The notes under the pieces were generated by a model that did not search any database, was not told the origin of the DNA, and worked only from the letters and a program-made list of their open reading frames with translations. This document shows positions 17,806 through 29,912 of a stretch of 64,000 bases of DNA, piece after piece. Origin of the DNA: Marinobacter santoriniensis NKSG1. Lineage in GTDB: Bacteria; Pseudomonadota; Gammaproteobacteria; Pseudomonadales; Oleiphilaceae. How positions within the stretch are numbered: the first letter of the stretch is position 1; every line of letters begins with the position of its first letter. The translations under genes were made by a program, and so were the position numbers. The stretch covers positions 186,001 through 250,000 of the forward strand of contig NZ_APAT01000022.1 in assembly GCF_000347775.1 (NCBI RefSeq). Direction: 5' to 3'.

Positions 17806-19169
17806 TGGAGCTCGAAACCCTGTTTGTAATCGGCATGTTCGCGACGTTCGGCGTGCTGTTGTTGACCGGTTATCCCGTTGCCTGGGTACTGGGTGGTACG
17901 GCGGTGATCTGGACCGTCATCGGTGTGGTGGCCGTGGATCAGTTCGGGGCCAGCCTGTGGTTTGATTATCCCTCCTCCATGGGCCTGGTGCCGGAACGGA
18001 TATGGAGCATTGTTGAAAGTCCCACCCTTGTGGCCCTACCCATGTTCATATTCATGGGCATCATGCTGGATCAGTCCGGCGTCGCTGAGCGTCTGATGAC
18101 CAGTATGGTCAAGCTTTTCGGTAATGTCCGTGGCGGTTTTGCAGTTACGGTGATTGTGATTGGTGTTCTGCTGGCGGCGACCACCGGCATCATCGGTGCG
18201 TCGGTGGTTCTGCTGGGCATGCTGTCATTACCGGTCATGTTGCAGAGTAAATACGACAAGGGCTTTGCCGTGGGTACCGCCTGTGCCACGGGCACCCTGG
18301 GCATTCTGATTCCCCCGTCGATCATGCTGGTTCTGATGGCCGATCGTCTGGCGGTTCCCGAGGCCTCGGTGGGCGACCTGTTCATGGGCGCGTTCCTGCC
18401 CGGGTTGCTGCTCGGCACCATGTATGTCGCCTATGCGTTGATCCGCCCCTTCCTTCAGCCCAAGGTGGCGCCGGTTCCCGAGGGAATCGAGAAGGTCAGC
18501 TGGGGGCTGGTATGGGAAGTCTTCAAGGCGGTGTTGCCGACGGCAGCGCTGATTCTCGGTGTCCTCGGTTCCATTTTCGCCGGCATTGCCACGCCGACGG
18601 AAGCGTCTGGTGTTGGTGCCCTGGGTGCCCTGATACTGGCACTGGCGGCCCGTCGACTGAACCTGGAGGTACTCCGCTCTTCCCTGTATCAGACGACCCG
18701 GACGTCGGCCTTCATCTTTGCCATTTTCCTGGGCGCAACGGCGTTCTCCGTGGTGCTGCGTGGCCTGGGCGGCGATGTTGTGATCAAGGATGCCCTGCTG
18801 GGTCTGCCCTTCGGTCCGGACGGCGTGATCCTGACCATCCTGTTCGCGGTTTTCCTGCTGGGGTTCTTCCTGGACTGGGTGGAAATTACCTTGATCATCC
18901 TGCCCCTGGTTGCGCCGGTGGTGCAGCATCTCGGGTTTGACCTGGTGTGGTTCACCATCCTGTTCGCCATGTGCCTGCAGACCTCTTTCCTCACGCCTCC
19001 GGTCGGCTTTGCCCTCTTCTACATCAAGGGTGTGGCGCCTCCGGAAATCAAGGTGACGGATATTTACCGTGGCGTGGTGCCCTACATCCTCATACAGCTG
19101 GCAGCCCTGGCTATTGTGTTCCTGATACCGAGTATTGCGACCTGGCTGCCGAGCATTGCTGCCAACTAA
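17805..19169 (+). CDS. TRAP transporter large permease (DctM family)
   Basis: A 454-residue inner-membrane protein, the sodium-coupled translocation subunit. It is hydrophobic throughout with a DctM pattern of helices and conserved stretches such as [19 protein letters not shown] and [18 protein letters not shown]. The ATG at 17805 overlaps the dctQ stop and begins [12 protein letters not shown], the usual DctM N-terminus. With the DctP and DctQ homologues it forms a complete secondary transporter. Confidence 0.9.
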   Translation: MELETLFVIGMFATFGVLLLTGYPVAWVLGGTAVIWTVIGVVAVDQFGASLWFDYPSSMGLVPERIWSIVESPTLVALPMFIFMGIMLDQSGVAERLMTSMVKLFGNVRGGFAVTVIVIGVLLAATTGIIGASVVLLGMLSLPVMLQSKYDKGFAVGTACATGTLGILIPPSIMLVLMADRLAVPEASVGDLFMGAFLPGLLLGTMYVAYALIRPFLQPKVAPVPEGIEKVSWGLVWEVFKAVLPTAALILGVLGSIFAGIATPTEASGVGALGALILALAARRLNLEVLRSSLYQTTRTSAFIFAIFLGATAFSVVLRGLGGDVVIKDALLGLPFGPDGVILTILFAVFLLGFFLDWVEITLIILPLVAPVVQHLGFDLVWFTILFAMCLQTSFLTPPVGFALFYIKGVAPPEIKVTDIYRGVVPYILIQLAALAIVFLIPSIATWLPSIAAN

Positions 19170-19182
19170 GGAGAGACTGACG

Positions 19183-19962
19183 ATGCGTCTAGAGAACCGG
19201 ATTGCCCTGATTACCGGAGCCGGCCGCGGCATTGGCCGCGCCATCGCCGAAGCCTACGGCCGGGAAGGGGCAAAGGTGGCGGTCGCCGACCTGACCCTCG
19301 ATAGTGCACAGGAGACTGTGGCGGCCATCGAGCAAGCCGGAGGTACCGCCATGGCGGTGGCCATGGATGTCACCAATGAAAACCAGGTGGACCAGGGTGT
19401 CGAAGCGGTGGTGGAACAATGGGGTGGACTGGACATTGCCCTCGCCAACGCGGGCATCCAGCATATTGATCCGGTGCACAAGCTGGCTTTCTCGGACTGG
19501 AGCAAGGTCATGAGCGTGCATCTGGACGGCGCCTTCCTGGTGACCCGGGCCGCGCTCCGCCACATGTACGAAAGCGGTGGTGGCAGCATGCTCTATATGG
19601 GATCGGTGCATTCGCTGGAAGCCTCGCCCCTGAAATCCCCCTATGTTGCCGCCAAGCACGGCATGCTTGGCCTCTGCCGGGCCGTCGCCAAGGAAGGCGC
19701 CGAACATGGCGTGCGCAGTAACATCATCTGTCCGGGCTTCGTTCGCACGCCCCTGGTGGACAAACAGATCCCGGAGCAGGCGAAGGAGCTCGGCATTTCT
19801 GAAGAGGAAGTGATCAGCAAGGTCATGCTTAAAAACACCGTGGACGGTGAGTTCACGACCCTCGAAGACGTGGCGGAACTGGCCGTTCACCTGGCCGCGT
19901 TCCCCTCTGCCGCATTGACTGGACAGTCCATCGTGGTCAGTCACGGATGGCATATGCAGTAA
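19183..19962 (+). CDS. 3-hydroxybutyrate dehydrogenase (SDR family)
   Basis: A 259-residue short-chain dehydrogenase that oxidises (R)-3-hydroxybutyrate to acetoacetate with NAD. The cofactor motif TGAGRGIG is at 11-18; NAG, the catalytic serine region ([15 protein letters not shown]) and YxxxK (YVAAK) are in order. The ending [13 protein letters not shown] fits 3HB dehydrogenases, which close with a W-x-x-Q tail. The ATG at 19183 follows AAGGAGAG. It lies 13 bases after dctM and 16 before the acetoacetyl-CoA synthetase gene, which uses its product. Confidence 0.88.
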   Translation: MRLENRIALITGAGRGIGRAIAEAYGREGAKVAVADLTLDSAQETVAAIEQAGGTAMAVAMDVTNENQVDQGVEAVVEQWGGLDIALANAGIQHIDPVHKLAFSDWSKVMSVHLDGAFLVTRAALRHMYESGGGSMLYMGSVHSLEASPLKSPYVAAKHGMLGLCRAVAKEGAEHGVRSNIICPGFVRTPLVDKQIPEQAKELGISEEEVISKVMLKNTVDGEFTTLEDVAELAVHLAAFPSAALTGQSIVVSHGWHMQ

Positions 19963-19978
19963 GAATCAGGAGAAACGG

Positions 19979-21970
<1,992 letters not shown>

Positions 21971-22072
21971 GGCCCTGTGGCAGCCTGAGGCGGCAAATTG
22001 TTGACAATATAAGGTCGCAATACGCCGTTTCTTTTCACAGTCCGGGAGGATGACGAAACCGTCTGAAGAGCG

Positions 22073-22172
22073 GTGGTGTGGCCGCGGCCCAAAACTGTGC
22101 GGAGCCAGGGATGGCGGAGCTCAAGCGCCCCATGGACGGGCTTGAGCGGGTTTTGGGCCGCGGTCACACCAC
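22073..22172. repeat. Hundred-base inverted-repeat element between aacS and icd
   Basis: Arms 22073-22095 and 22150-22172 are complementary over 23 bases with one mismatch (outer part GTGGTGTGGCCGCGGCCC). The interior folds again, with GCTCAAGC near 22119-22126 facing GCTTGAGC near 22140-22147. There is no open frame and no T-run, so it looks like a dispersed hairpin element rather than a plain terminator. The 458-base gap at 21971-22428 holds this element, the inverted repeat at 22278 and the promoter region of isocitrate dehydrogenase. Confidence 0.7.
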
Positions 22173-22277
22173 TGCGATACTCCCAGACTAAAAAATTCAA
22201 AATGTTAGAAACTTTCGTAAATTCCTGCCATTTCATCGTCCTGTAACCGAAGATCCGGCATTTTTAGTCCGTTCTTA

Positions 22278-22322
22278 TACTAAGATCGTAACCAAGAATT
22301 ACGAAAAAATGGTATCTTAGTA
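22278..22322. promoter_or_regulatory. Nine-base inverted repeat upstream of icd, possible operator
   Basis: TACTAAGAT at 22278-22286 and ATCTTAGTA at 22314-22322 are perfect complements separated by 27 bases of AT-rich sequence. The pair lies 107 bases before the isocitrate dehydrogenase start. It could bind a dimeric regulator at two half-sites or form a leader hairpin. No known factor is recognised. Confidence 0.35.
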
Positions 22323-22428
22323 GCCCTATCAAAAGTTCCTGAATCAGTCATGGCGCAGGCCCCCTGTCCAAAAGACCCCGGGCCCGGCAATGACCGTCCT
22401 GAATCCACCCAATAGCCTGAGGACGAAA

Positions 22429-24672
22429 ATGACATCATCCAAAGCCAAGATTGTCTACACACTGACCGACGAGGCACCTGCTCTCGCCACGCGGTCCCTG
22501 CTTCCCATCCTGGAAACCTTCTCCAAGCCGGCTGGCATTGAATTTGAAACCAGCGACATTTCTCTCGCGGCGCGTATTCTGGCGGCGTTTCCGGATTACC
22601 TTGAGGAAGATCAGCGCGTTCCGGATGCCCTGGCTGAATTGGGTGAGTACACCAAGGACCCGGACGCGAACATCATCAAGCTTCCGAACATTTCTGCGTC
22701 CATTCCCCAGCTTCGTGCGGCCATCAAAGAGTTGAACGAGCAGGGCTACAAGCTCCCCGAGTACAAGGAGCATCCTGAGACCGACGAAGAGAAAGAAGTC
22801 CACGCACGCTACAGCAAGGTCCTGGGCAGTGCCGTTAACCCGGTTCTGCGGGAAGGCAACTCCGATCGTCGTGCGCCCGCCGCGGTCAAGGCGTTCGCCC
22901 GCAAGTACCCGCACACCATGGGTGAGTGGAGCCCGGCTTCCCGGACCCACGTCGCGCACATGCGCGGTGGCGATTTCTACTCCAGTGAGCAGTCTGTCAC
23001 CCTGGACAAGGCCACCAATGCACGCATCGTGTTCGAGAACAAGAAGGGCGAGCAGACCGTTCTGAAATCCGAACTGCCGCTGCAGGAAGGCGAAGTGCTG
23101 GACGGCATGTTCATGAGCAAGAAAGCGCTGGTGAAATTCTTCGAGGACGCTATTGCGGACTGCGAGAACACCGGCGTCATGTTCTCCCTGCACGTGAAAG
23201 CCACCATGATGAAGATCTCCCACCCGATCGTATTCGGTCACGCGGTGAAGGTCTTCTTCAAGGAGCTGTTCGACAAGTACGGCGACCTGTTCGAAGAGAT
23301 CGGCGTCAACCCGAACAACGGTCTTTCCTCGGTCGTCGAGAAGATCAAGCAGTTGCCGGAGTCCAAGCAGGAAGAAATCCAGGAAGCCCTGCATGCCTGC
23401 TACGAGCACCGTCCGGAAATCGCGATGGTGGATTCGGTCAAGGGCATCACCAACCTGCACGTTCCCAGTGACGTCATTGTCGATGCCTCCATGCCGGCCA
23501 TGATCCGCAACTCCGGCAAGATGTGGGCCCGTGACGGTAAACTGAAGGACACCAAGGCGGTCATGCCGGAGTCCACGTACGCTACGATCTACCAGGAAGT
23601 CATCAATTTCTGTAAGACCCACGGTGCGTTCGATCCGACCACCATGGGTACCGTGCCCAACGTCGGCCTGATGGCCCAGAAGGCGGAAGAATACGGTTCC
23701 CACGACAAGACCTTCGAAATCAAGGAAGACGGCGTTGTTCGTGTGGTCGCCGAGGACGGCACCGTCCTCACCGAGCACAACGTCGAGCAGGGCGATATCT
23801 GGCGTGCCTGCCAGACCAAGGATCTGCCGATCCGTGACTGGGTCAAGCTGGCCGTCAGCCGCGCCCGCGCTACTGGTATGCCGGCCGTGTTCTGGCTGGA
23901 CGACGAGCGTGCCCACGACGCACAGCTGATCAAGAAAGTCGAGATGTACCTCAAGGAGCACGATACCGAAGGTCTGGATATCCGCATCATGTCTCCGGTT
24001 CGTGCCATCCGCTGGACCATGGAGCGTCTGATCCGCGGTCTGGACACCATCTCTGTTACCGGTAACGTCCTGCGTGACTACCTCACCGACCTGTTCCCGA
24101 TCCTGGAGCTGGGTACCAGTGCGAAAATGCTGTCCATCGTGCCGCTGCTCAATGGCGGTGGCCTCTACGAAACCGGTGCGGGGGGGTCTGCGCCCAAGCA
24201 CGTTCAGCAGCTGATTCAGGAAAACCACCTGCGGTGGGATTCACTGGGTGAGTTCCTGGCGACGGCGGTTTCCCTGGACGAACTGGGCGAGAAGCAGCAC
24301 AACGAGCGTGCCCGCCTGCTGGGTCAGACCCTGGACAAGGCCACCGAGCGCCTGCTGGAAAACAACCAGTCTCCGTCCCGCGTCACCGGCGAGCTGGACA
24401 ACCGTGGCTCCCACTTCCACCTGGCACGCTACTGGGCCGAAGAGCTGTCGAAGCAGGACGACGACAAGGAGCTCAAGGAGTTCTTTACCAAGCTGTCCAA
24501 GCAGCTGGAAGAGAACAAGGACAAGATCCTGGAAGAAATGACTGTGGTTCAGGGCCATCCCGCCGATATCGGTGGCTACTACCACCCGCCGATGGAAAAG
24601 GTCTGCCATGTCATGCAGCCAAGTGAGACCCTCAACAAGATCCTCGAGGATGCCCGTGCGTCTGTGAAGTGA
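22429..24672 (+). CDS. icd: Monomeric NADP-dependent isocitrate dehydrogenase
   Basis: A 747-residue TCA-cycle enzyme that oxidatively decarboxylates isocitrate to 2-oxoglutarate. It belongs to the large monomeric class (usual size 735-745), seen from its length and from segments such as [38 protein letters not shown] and [20 protein letters not shown]. The ATG at 22429 follows GAGGA at 6 bases and opens [15 protein letters not shown]; another in-frame ATG 13 codons upstream lacks such a site. It is monocistronic, with a terminator just after it. Confidence 0.95.
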   Translation: MTSSKAKIVYTLTDEAPALATRSLLPILETFSKPAGIEFETSDISLAARILAAFPDYLEEDQRVPDALAELGEYTKDPDANIIKLPNISASIPQLRAAIKELNEQGYKLPEYKEHPETDEEKEVHARYSKVLGSAVNPVLREGNSDRRAPAAVKAFARKYPHTMGEWSPASRTHVAHMRGGDFYSSEQSVTLDKATNARIVFENKKGEQTVLKSELPLQEGEVLDGMFMSKKALVKFFEDAIADCENTGVMFSLHVKATMMKISHPIVFGHAVKVFFKELFDKYGDLFEEIGVNPNNGLSSVVEKIKQLPESKQEEIQEALHACYEHRPEIAMVDSVKGITNLHVPSDVIVDASMPAMIRNSGKMWARDGKLKDTKAVMPESTYATIYQEVINFCKTHGAFDPTTMGTVPNVGLMAQKAEEYGSHDKTFEIKEDGVVRVVAEDGTVLTEHNVEQGDIWRACQTKDLPIRDWVKLAVSRARATGMPAVFWLDDERAHDAQLIKKVEMYLKEHDTEGLDIRIMSPVRAIRWTMERLIRGLDTISVTGNVLRDYLTDLFPILELGTSAKMLSIVPLLNGGGLYETGAGGSAPKHVQQLIQENHLRWDSLGEFLATAVSLDELGEKQHNERARLLGQTLDKATERLLENNQSPSRVTGELDNRGSHFHLARYWAEELSKQDDDKELKEFFTKLSKQLEENKDKILEEMTVVQGHPADIGGYYHPPMEKVCHVMQPSETLNKILEDARASVK

Positions 24673-24700
24673 TCTGGTCAGGCCTTACCTGTCAGAGGCG

Positions 24701-24736
24701 AAAAACCGGAGTGCCCGAGGGGCCTCCGGTTTTTTT
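24701..24736 (+). terminator. Intrinsic terminator of icd
   Basis: AAAAACCGGAG (24701-24711) pairs with CTCCGGTTTTT (24724-24734), and the T-run continues to 24736. Its A-rich left arm would also end transcription of the convergent YbaK gene. Confidence 0.85.
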
Positions 24737-24755
24737 ATGCCTACGCTGGAGGCCG

Positions 24756-25226
24756 TTATTCCTGTTGCAGCGGCGCATATTGCCCGCCGGTGAGCGCCAG
24801 CAGATCGTCCGGGGCCAGCTCGATTTCCAGTCCACGCCGCCCGGCACTGACGTAAATGGTTGGAAAAGACCGCGCCGACGCGTCGATCACCGTGCGCAGC
24901 CGTTTTTTCTGACCCAGCGGACTGACGCCGCCAAGCACATAGCCGGTCGCCTTCTCGACGTCTTTCCGATCAGCCATGGCGGCCTTCTTGCCACTGGCGG
25001 CCTTGGCCACCAGCTTCATGCTGAGCATGGCACTGACCGGCAGAACGGCCACAACCAGCTCCTTGCCGTCCAGGGTCACCACCAGGGTTTTGAATACCTG
25101 CTGCGCCGGGACCCCCAGTTTCTCCGCGGCTTCCTCGCCATAACTCTCACTGTTTGGATCGTGCTGGTATTCGTGGATATGGTGGCTGACCTTTGCCCGC
25201 TTCGCGGTGTTGATCCCGGGTGTCAT
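24756..25226 (-). CDS. YbaK/EbsC family aminoacyl-tRNA deacylase
   Basis: A 156-residue trans-editing protein of the YbaK type, which removes Cys wrongly attached to tRNA-Pro. The essential lysine is in VFKTLVV (K46); AAASGKKAAMAD-like and GYVLGGVSPLGQKKRL segments carry the family's substrate-pocket GGVSP motif. Length matches E. coli YbaK (159). It is convergent with icd. Confidence 0.9.
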   Translation of the reverse strand: MTPGINTAKRAKVSHHIHEYQHDPNSESYGEEAAEKLGVPAQQVFKTLVVTLDGKELVVAVLPVSAMLSMKLVAKAASGKKAAMADRKDVEKATGYVLGGVSPLGQKKRLRTVIDASARSFPTIYVSAGRRGLEIELAPDDLLALTGGQYAPLQQE

Positions 25227-25331
25227 GAGGGCTCCTTTTTACGATGCTTGACTTCCCGGCTCTCGACTTGAAGCGCGGGCAGGGCTATTTTGCTATAGGG
25301 AACAGGACCGAATTCCGGGTAAAGGGTATCC

Positions 25332-26594
25332 ATGGCTTCATTCGATGTCGACAAGCGGCGTGTTCGCCGTTTGAGCGACCAGCGCGGCCCCGTCCGTCGC
25401 GCACTCTGGGCAGCATTTATTTACGTCTTGTTTGGCACCGTCTGGGTCGCCTTCTCGGATCGTCTGGTTGAGCATTGGTTTCCGGCTTCCGACGCCCTTA
25501 CCGTCGTTCAGACCTGGAAAGGCTTTCTGTTTGTGTTGCTGACCGGCGCGGTTCTGTTCGCGGTTACGCTTCGCCAGCTCAACAAGGATCGAAAGCTTCT
25601 GAGGTTGCAGCATAATCAAAGACAGGCACTCCGGAAACGTGAACGTCAGCTGTCCGTCCTCATGGATAATCTCCCGGGCATGGCCTATCGGTGCCGCTTT
25701 GACGAGTACTGGACCATGCTGTTTGTCTCCCAGGGTTGTGAGCGGCTGACGGGATACCGGCCAGAAGAGCTGGTGAACAATCGCAGCGTACCCTTTGCCG
25801 ACCTGATTGCCGGCGAAGACATCAATGAACAGTTAACTGGCGATGTCCAGGCAGCCCTGGAAAAAGAAGAGCCCTTTTCTCTGGAATATCCCCTGATCCG
25901 TAAGGATGGCCGGGAAATCTGGGTTTGGGAGCGCGGGCGCGGAGTTGAGGATGACGGCGGCGAGCTGGTGCTCGAAGGTATCGTTCTGGATATTTCGGAT
26001 CGGAAGGCGCTGGAAGACGAGCTTGAGGAGCTTGCCATCCGGGATCCGCTGACCGGCCTGTTCAACCGGAGGGAAACGACGCGCCTGTTGGATGAGGAAG
26101 TGAAACGGGCAAAGCGTTATGGCCGGTCCATGGCCGTGCTCTGGATCGATTTCGATCACTTCAAGGAGATCAACGATACCCATGGTCATGCTGCCGGTGA
26201 CCGGGTGCTGGTTTCCACCAGTCAGTTGTTGTCGGAAAGCGTTCGCAGTGTCGATATTGTGGGTCGCTTCGGCGGAGAAGAGTTCGTCATTATCCTGCCC
26301 GAAATGGATGTCCGTGAGGCGCAGGAAACGGCGGAGCGATTGCGTCAGAAGGTCGGTGATACTCGCATTAGCCTCGACAATGGCGAAAGCGTCCGGTTGA
26401 CGATCAGCGTCGGGGTTGCAGTGTACCCCGAACACGGAATCGATCCGGCCCGGCTTTGTGCCGCGGCTGACCGGGCCATGTACAGCGCCAAGACCGAAGG
26501 GCGCAATCGGGTCGTCATGGCAGTTCGGCCAATGTCAGCGGAGGAAACCACCGACACACTCGAACCTTCAGCCTCGAACAACGATAAACGATAA
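25332..26594 (+). CDS. Diguanylate cyclase with PAS sensor
   Basis: A 420-residue membrane protein making cyclic di-GMP. Two helices lie near residues 20-45 and 57-78, a PAS/PAC unit at about 95-215, and the GGDEF domain at about 230-395. The active-site motif is GGEEF. The inhibitory I-site RSVD sits five residues before it, so feedback control by product is expected. The stop codon is one base before the ATG of the serine hydrolase gene, implying coupled translation. Confidence 0.9.
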   Translation: MASFDVDKRRVRRLSDQRGPVRRALWAAFIYVLFGTVWVAFSDRLVEHWFPASDALTVVQTWKGFLFVLLTGAVLFAVTLRQLNKDRKLLRLQHNQRQALRKRERQLSVLMDNLPGMAYRCRFDEYWTMLFVSQGCERLTGYRPEELVNNRSVPFADLIAGEDINEQLTGDVQAALEKEEPFSLEYPLIRKDGREIWVWERGRGVEDDGGELVLEGIVLDISDRKALEDELEELAIRDPLTGLFNRRETTRLLDEEVKRAKRYGRSMAVLWIDFDHFKEINDTHGHAAGDRVLVSTSQLLSESVRSVDIVGRFGGEEFVIILPEMDVREAQETAERLRQKVGDTRISLDNGESVRLTISVGVAVYPEHGIDPARLCAAADRAMYSAKTEGRNRVVMAVRPMSAEETTDTLEPSASNNDKR

Positions 26595-26595
26595 T

Positions 26596-27882
26596 ATGAA
26601 GTCGATTACCCGTCGTACCCTGCACACCTTCGAAGTGCCCAAAGACCTTGCCAGCGTCACCTTCCGGGATCCGGATGGCGAAAATCCAGGCGCGGCAGGC
26701 GTGTCGCCGTCCTCCGTTGAAGCCGTCTGGCGCAGCGTCGAAGCGTTGTACCGGACGGGGGTCCACCCTGGTATCCAGTTGTCGGTACGTCACCGTGGCC
26801 ATCAGGTCTTGCACCGGGCGATCGGCCATACCCGGGGCAACGGCCCGGAGGATGGGCCCGATACCCCGAAGGTACCGATGACCACAGATACCCCGATTTG
26901 CTATTTCTCGGCGTCCAAGGCGGTGACCGGCCTGCTGATGCACATGCTGTCCGAGCAGGGGCTGGTCAACCTGATGGATCCGGTCTCCTATTACTGCCCG
27001 GAATTTGCCAGTCATGGCAAGCGGACCATCACCGTTCACCAGATTCTTTCCCATCGAGGCGGTATTCCGGCCATTCCACGGGAGACGCCCATCGATGTGC
27101 TCTGGGATCGGGACGAAATCTGGCGAATCCTGTGCGGGGCCAGGCCGGTAGAGGTCGATGGTGCCAAGGTGGCCTATCACGCCATCACCGGGGGCTTTGT
27201 GCTGCAGCGGGTGCTGGAGAAAGTGACCGGGGCCAGTATTGAAGCCTATATCGACGAGCATCTGCGCAAACCGATGGGTATGAAGTGGTTTACCTACGGG
27301 ATTGCCCCCGAACATCTCACCGAGCTGGCGACCAACTATGCCACCGGCCCGCGACCGGTCTTTCCGGTCTCATGGGTCGTGAACCGGGCTCTCGGCGGGG
27401 ATATCAAGACCGTTGAACAGGTGACCAACGACCCTCGATTCCAGGAGGCGGTGATTCCCGCTGGCAATCTCTGCGGCACGGCGGAAGAAATGGGCCGGTT
27501 TTTCCAGATGATGCTCAATGGTGGCGTCTGGAACGGCAAGCGGATATGCCGGGAAATTACCGTCAAGCGGGCTATCCAGCAGTTTGGCTCCCTGCAGATC
27601 GACCGGACCATGATGATTCCGATGCGCTTCAGCGCCGGCCTGATGCTCGGTGGTAACCCCGTCGGCCTGTGGGGGCCCCAGAGCCGGTATGCTTTTGGCC
27701 ACATCGGCCTGATCAACAAGATGTGCTGGGCCGACCCTGCACGGGATATTTCGGTCAGCCTGCTCAACACCGGCATCCCCATCGTTGGTCATCACCTGCC
27801 GGCGCTCGCACGCTTCGTCTACACGGTCTGCAAACAGTTCCCCCTGATTCCGGAAACCCAGCGGCCCCTGATCGCGATCTGA
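26596..27882 (+). CDS. Serine hydrolase of the beta-lactamase (class C/EstB) family
   Basis: A 428-residue protein with the catalytic SxxK as SASK in CYFSASKAVTG, a tyrosine motif in the region AYHAITGG, and HIG in FGHIGLINK in place of KTG. This set fits esterases related to class C beta-lactamases rather than true beta-lactamases. No signal peptide is visible, so it is probably cytoplasmic. It begins one base after the diguanylate cyclase stop and has no Shine-Dalgarno of its own, so it depends on translation of that gene. Substrate unknown. Confidence 0.82.
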   Translation: MKSITRRTLHTFEVPKDLASVTFRDPDGENPGAAGVSPSSVEAVWRSVEALYRTGVHPGIQLSVRHRGHQVLHRAIGHTRGNGPEDGPDTPKVPMTTDTPICYFSASKAVTGLLMHMLSEQGLVNLMDPVSYYCPEFASHGKRTITVHQILSHRGGIPAIPRETPIDVLWDRDEIWRILCGARPVEVDGAKVAYHAITGGFVLQRVLEKVTGASIEAYIDEHLRKPMGMKWFTYGIAPEHLTELATNYATGPRPVFPVSWVVNRALGGDIKTVEQVTNDPRFQEAVIPAGNLCGTAEEMGRFFQMMLNGGVWNGKRICREITVKRAIQQFGSLQIDRTMMIPMRFSAGLMLGGNPVGLWGPQSRYAFGHIGLINKMCWADPARDISVSLLNTGIPIVGHHLPALARFVYTVCKQFPLIPETQRPLIAI

Positions 27883-27883
27883 T

Positions 27884-28228
27884 TCAGAGCGTTTCGACCT
27901 GGGCTTCCAGTATGCCGAGTACCGAGGACAGGATGTCCCGGAAATCGGTCAGTGTCTGGGTGCGCTGAATGACATCTTCACGGTGTTCGTCCAGCCGCTC
28001 CAGCTTGGGGACAACCCGACGCATGCCTTCAGTCACCACTTCGTAGGGGAAGTGGTGATCCTGAACGCTCAGCTTGTTGATCTCGGCCACCTCCTGGCTG
28101 AGGATGCTGATGATGTCGTAAAGCATGTCCTTGTGCTGGATACTGCTGGCTTCCCAGTAGGCATCATCCAGTAATTCCAGCAGTGACTGGTATTCTCGGA
28201 GCGTGTCCGCAACGGTGGTCTGGGTCAT
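27884..28228 (-). CDS. Hypothetical helical protein
   Basis: A 114-residue soluble protein, almost entirely helical by composition, with no motif I recognise. Its stop is one base from the stop of the convergent serine hydrolase gene. Coding is supported by a clean frame, length and position. Confidence 0.6.
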   Translation of the reverse strand: MTQTTVADTLREYQSLLELLDDAYWEASSIQHKDMLYDIISILSQEVAEINKLSVQDHHFPYEVVTEGMRRVVPKLERLDEHREDVIQRTQTLTDFRDILSSVLGILEAQVETL

Positions 28229-28436
28229 GGTTCACTCGACTTCTGCTGTGGCCCGGAATGGACGGGAAACGCAATGGCTGCCAGATGGAACTATAGCAGG
28301 GGATCTGGCGTGTCAGGTATACGGGGGCGGATGGCAAAAGTGAAACCCAGTTCATTTTTATTGCAGTCCGCCCCGGGAACAGGCAGACTGCCATTCAGAA
28401 ACCGGATGTTTCAGTGCTCAACGGACGAGGCCGAAC

Positions 28437-28688
28437 ATGGAAAAAACCGATCCCCCACGCCAGGCGCAGACCCGCCGCTCGGTCCGGCTGGACCAGCATG
28501 AGAGTGTGCGTAGCCACGTGCGCGACCAGGTGCGCTCCGAAGTCGAACGACTGGAACGCCGCATCGAGACTCTCCGACTTACCCGGGCGCCCCATGCCGA
28601 CATCATGATCTCGACCTACGAGCGATTGCTGGATCGCAAGAAAGGGTTTCTTCAGAACTGGGATCTCAAGGACGGCGGCGTCTACTGA
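28437..28688 (+). CDS. Hypothetical small charged protein
   Basis: An 83-residue, Arg/Glu-rich protein, probably a coiled coil in residues 20-50 (HVRDQVRSEVERLERRIETL). GAGG stands 6 bases before the ATG, a good ribosome-binding site. The last 7 bases overlap the end of the convergent lipoprotein gene. No family recognised. Confidence 0.55.
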   Translation: MEKTDPPRQAQTRRSVRLDQHESVRSHVRDQVRSEVERLERRIETLRLTRAPHADIMISTYERLLDRKKGFLQNWDLKDGGVY

Positions 28689-29752
28689 CGCTGCGATACC
28701 GATTCGGCATTCCAGGCGGTAACTTCGTCCCCGGTCTCCTGGTTGGCACAGTAAGCAGGGTTGGGAATGGTGTCGCCATCGACGTCGGAGTTGGGATCAT
28801 CAATCCGTGAGGGTTCCCCGTTGGATGTGAAGATACGCACCTTGAGTGCGGGGTAGTCCATCTCCACCCGGAGGCAATCCGGGCTTTCATCGCTGTCGCT
28901 ATAACCGGAATAACCACCGAGGGTCAGGACCGTCTGATCCGGGCTCTTGATGAACAGCGTGTCCACATTGTCGACGTAGTCCTGGCGCAGCTCGACGCTG
29001 CCATGGTTGCGGCTCAGGTAGTCCGCGGTCGCATATTCCGGCGCATTGTAGCCGAGGGCCACGAACTCATTGGCGTCGAATCGGCTCCCGGCCAGCACAC
29101 TCAGCAGTTCCGGTTGATCCTCCTTGACCGCGTCGTCAACGCTACGGCTGACGTACTGGATGGTCCGGTACACTTTTTCGGTCAGCCCCGATCCCTCGGC
29201 GCCCTGGGGCAGGTAGCGCCAGTCCAGTGTCGGATACATCCAGATCCTGTCATTGAGTGGTGCTGCGTCCAGGGTTGCCGCCTGATCCGTGAACCGGATC
29301 TGCGCGCCGTTGCTCCGGCTGTTATAGGTGCCCGCCTCGCTGTCTGCAATTCTCTGACGGATGTAACGGCGGCCTTCATCGAAATTATCCACATTGCCGT
29401 AGGCGATGACCTGGTTCATCAGGTCCAGCGGGTTGCGAACCGTGACATAGTGCGTGCCATCGTCCGACGGAGTGGCGCCAATGAATATATCCACGTGGCT
29501 TCGTATTTCGGCAACCGTTTGCTGGTCCTCGGAATCGGACCCCGTCGGCTCGATACCCCGGTAGAAATCCCAGAACCGGGTGTGATCCAGATTGTCCGGT
29601 ACGGTCTCGGTGTTAGTGAGGTTGAACGTGGAGAATGTGAGATCGACATCCTGGGCCGGATTGATGGTGGTTGACCCCGTGCTTTCCATCCCGCACCCCA
29701 CCAGGCCAGTGACAAGTAGCGAAGCGGTCGTGAAAATGCAGGAATGTCTCAT
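28682..29752 (-). CDS. Hypothetical lipoprotein with a calcium-loop-like tail
   Basis: A 356-residue protein with a lipoprotein signal (lipobox LVGC, Cys20; Gly at +2 suggests transfer to the outer membrane). No enzyme motif is seen. Near the C-terminus DDPNSDVDGDTIPNPAYC has the Asp-rich pattern of thrombospondin type 3 or dockerin-like calcium loops. It is divergent from the hybrid histidine kinase gene. Function unknown. Confidence 0.65.
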   Translation of the reverse strand: MRHSCIFTTASLLVTGLVGCGMESTGSTTINPAQDVDLTFSTFNLTNTETVPDNLDHTRFWDFYRGIEPTGSDSEDQQTVAEIRSHVDIFIGATPSDDGTHYVTVRNPLDLMNQVIAYGNVDNFDEGRRYIRQRIADSEAGTYNSRSNGAQIRFTDQAATLDAAPLNDRIWMYPTLDWRYLPQGAEGSGLTEKVYRTIQYVSRSVDDAVKEDQPELLSVLAGSRFDANEFVALGYNAPEYATADYLSRNHGSVELRQDYVDNVDTLFIKSPDQTVLTLGGYSGYSDSDESPDCLRVEMDYPALKVRIFTSNGEPSRIDDPNSDVDGDTIPNPAYCANQETGDEVTAWNAESVSQRQ

Positions 29753-29912
29753 TTCAGAAGGCCCTGAGGTGCGTCGTGTGAGAATAAAAGCTAAAGTGGT
29801 TAACCGCGGGGCCGGAAGCGGTCTCGGTTGACCTGCTGCCGGGTCGACCTTTCCGGCCCAGACGTTGACAATAAATCATAATACCGGCTTGTGCCCGCGC
29901 GGAGATCACATT

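Noticed and set aside
22435..24228. A 597-codon open frame antisense to isocitrate dehydrogenase
   Set aside because: Composition is a complement artefact; the sense frame is a full-length known enzyme.
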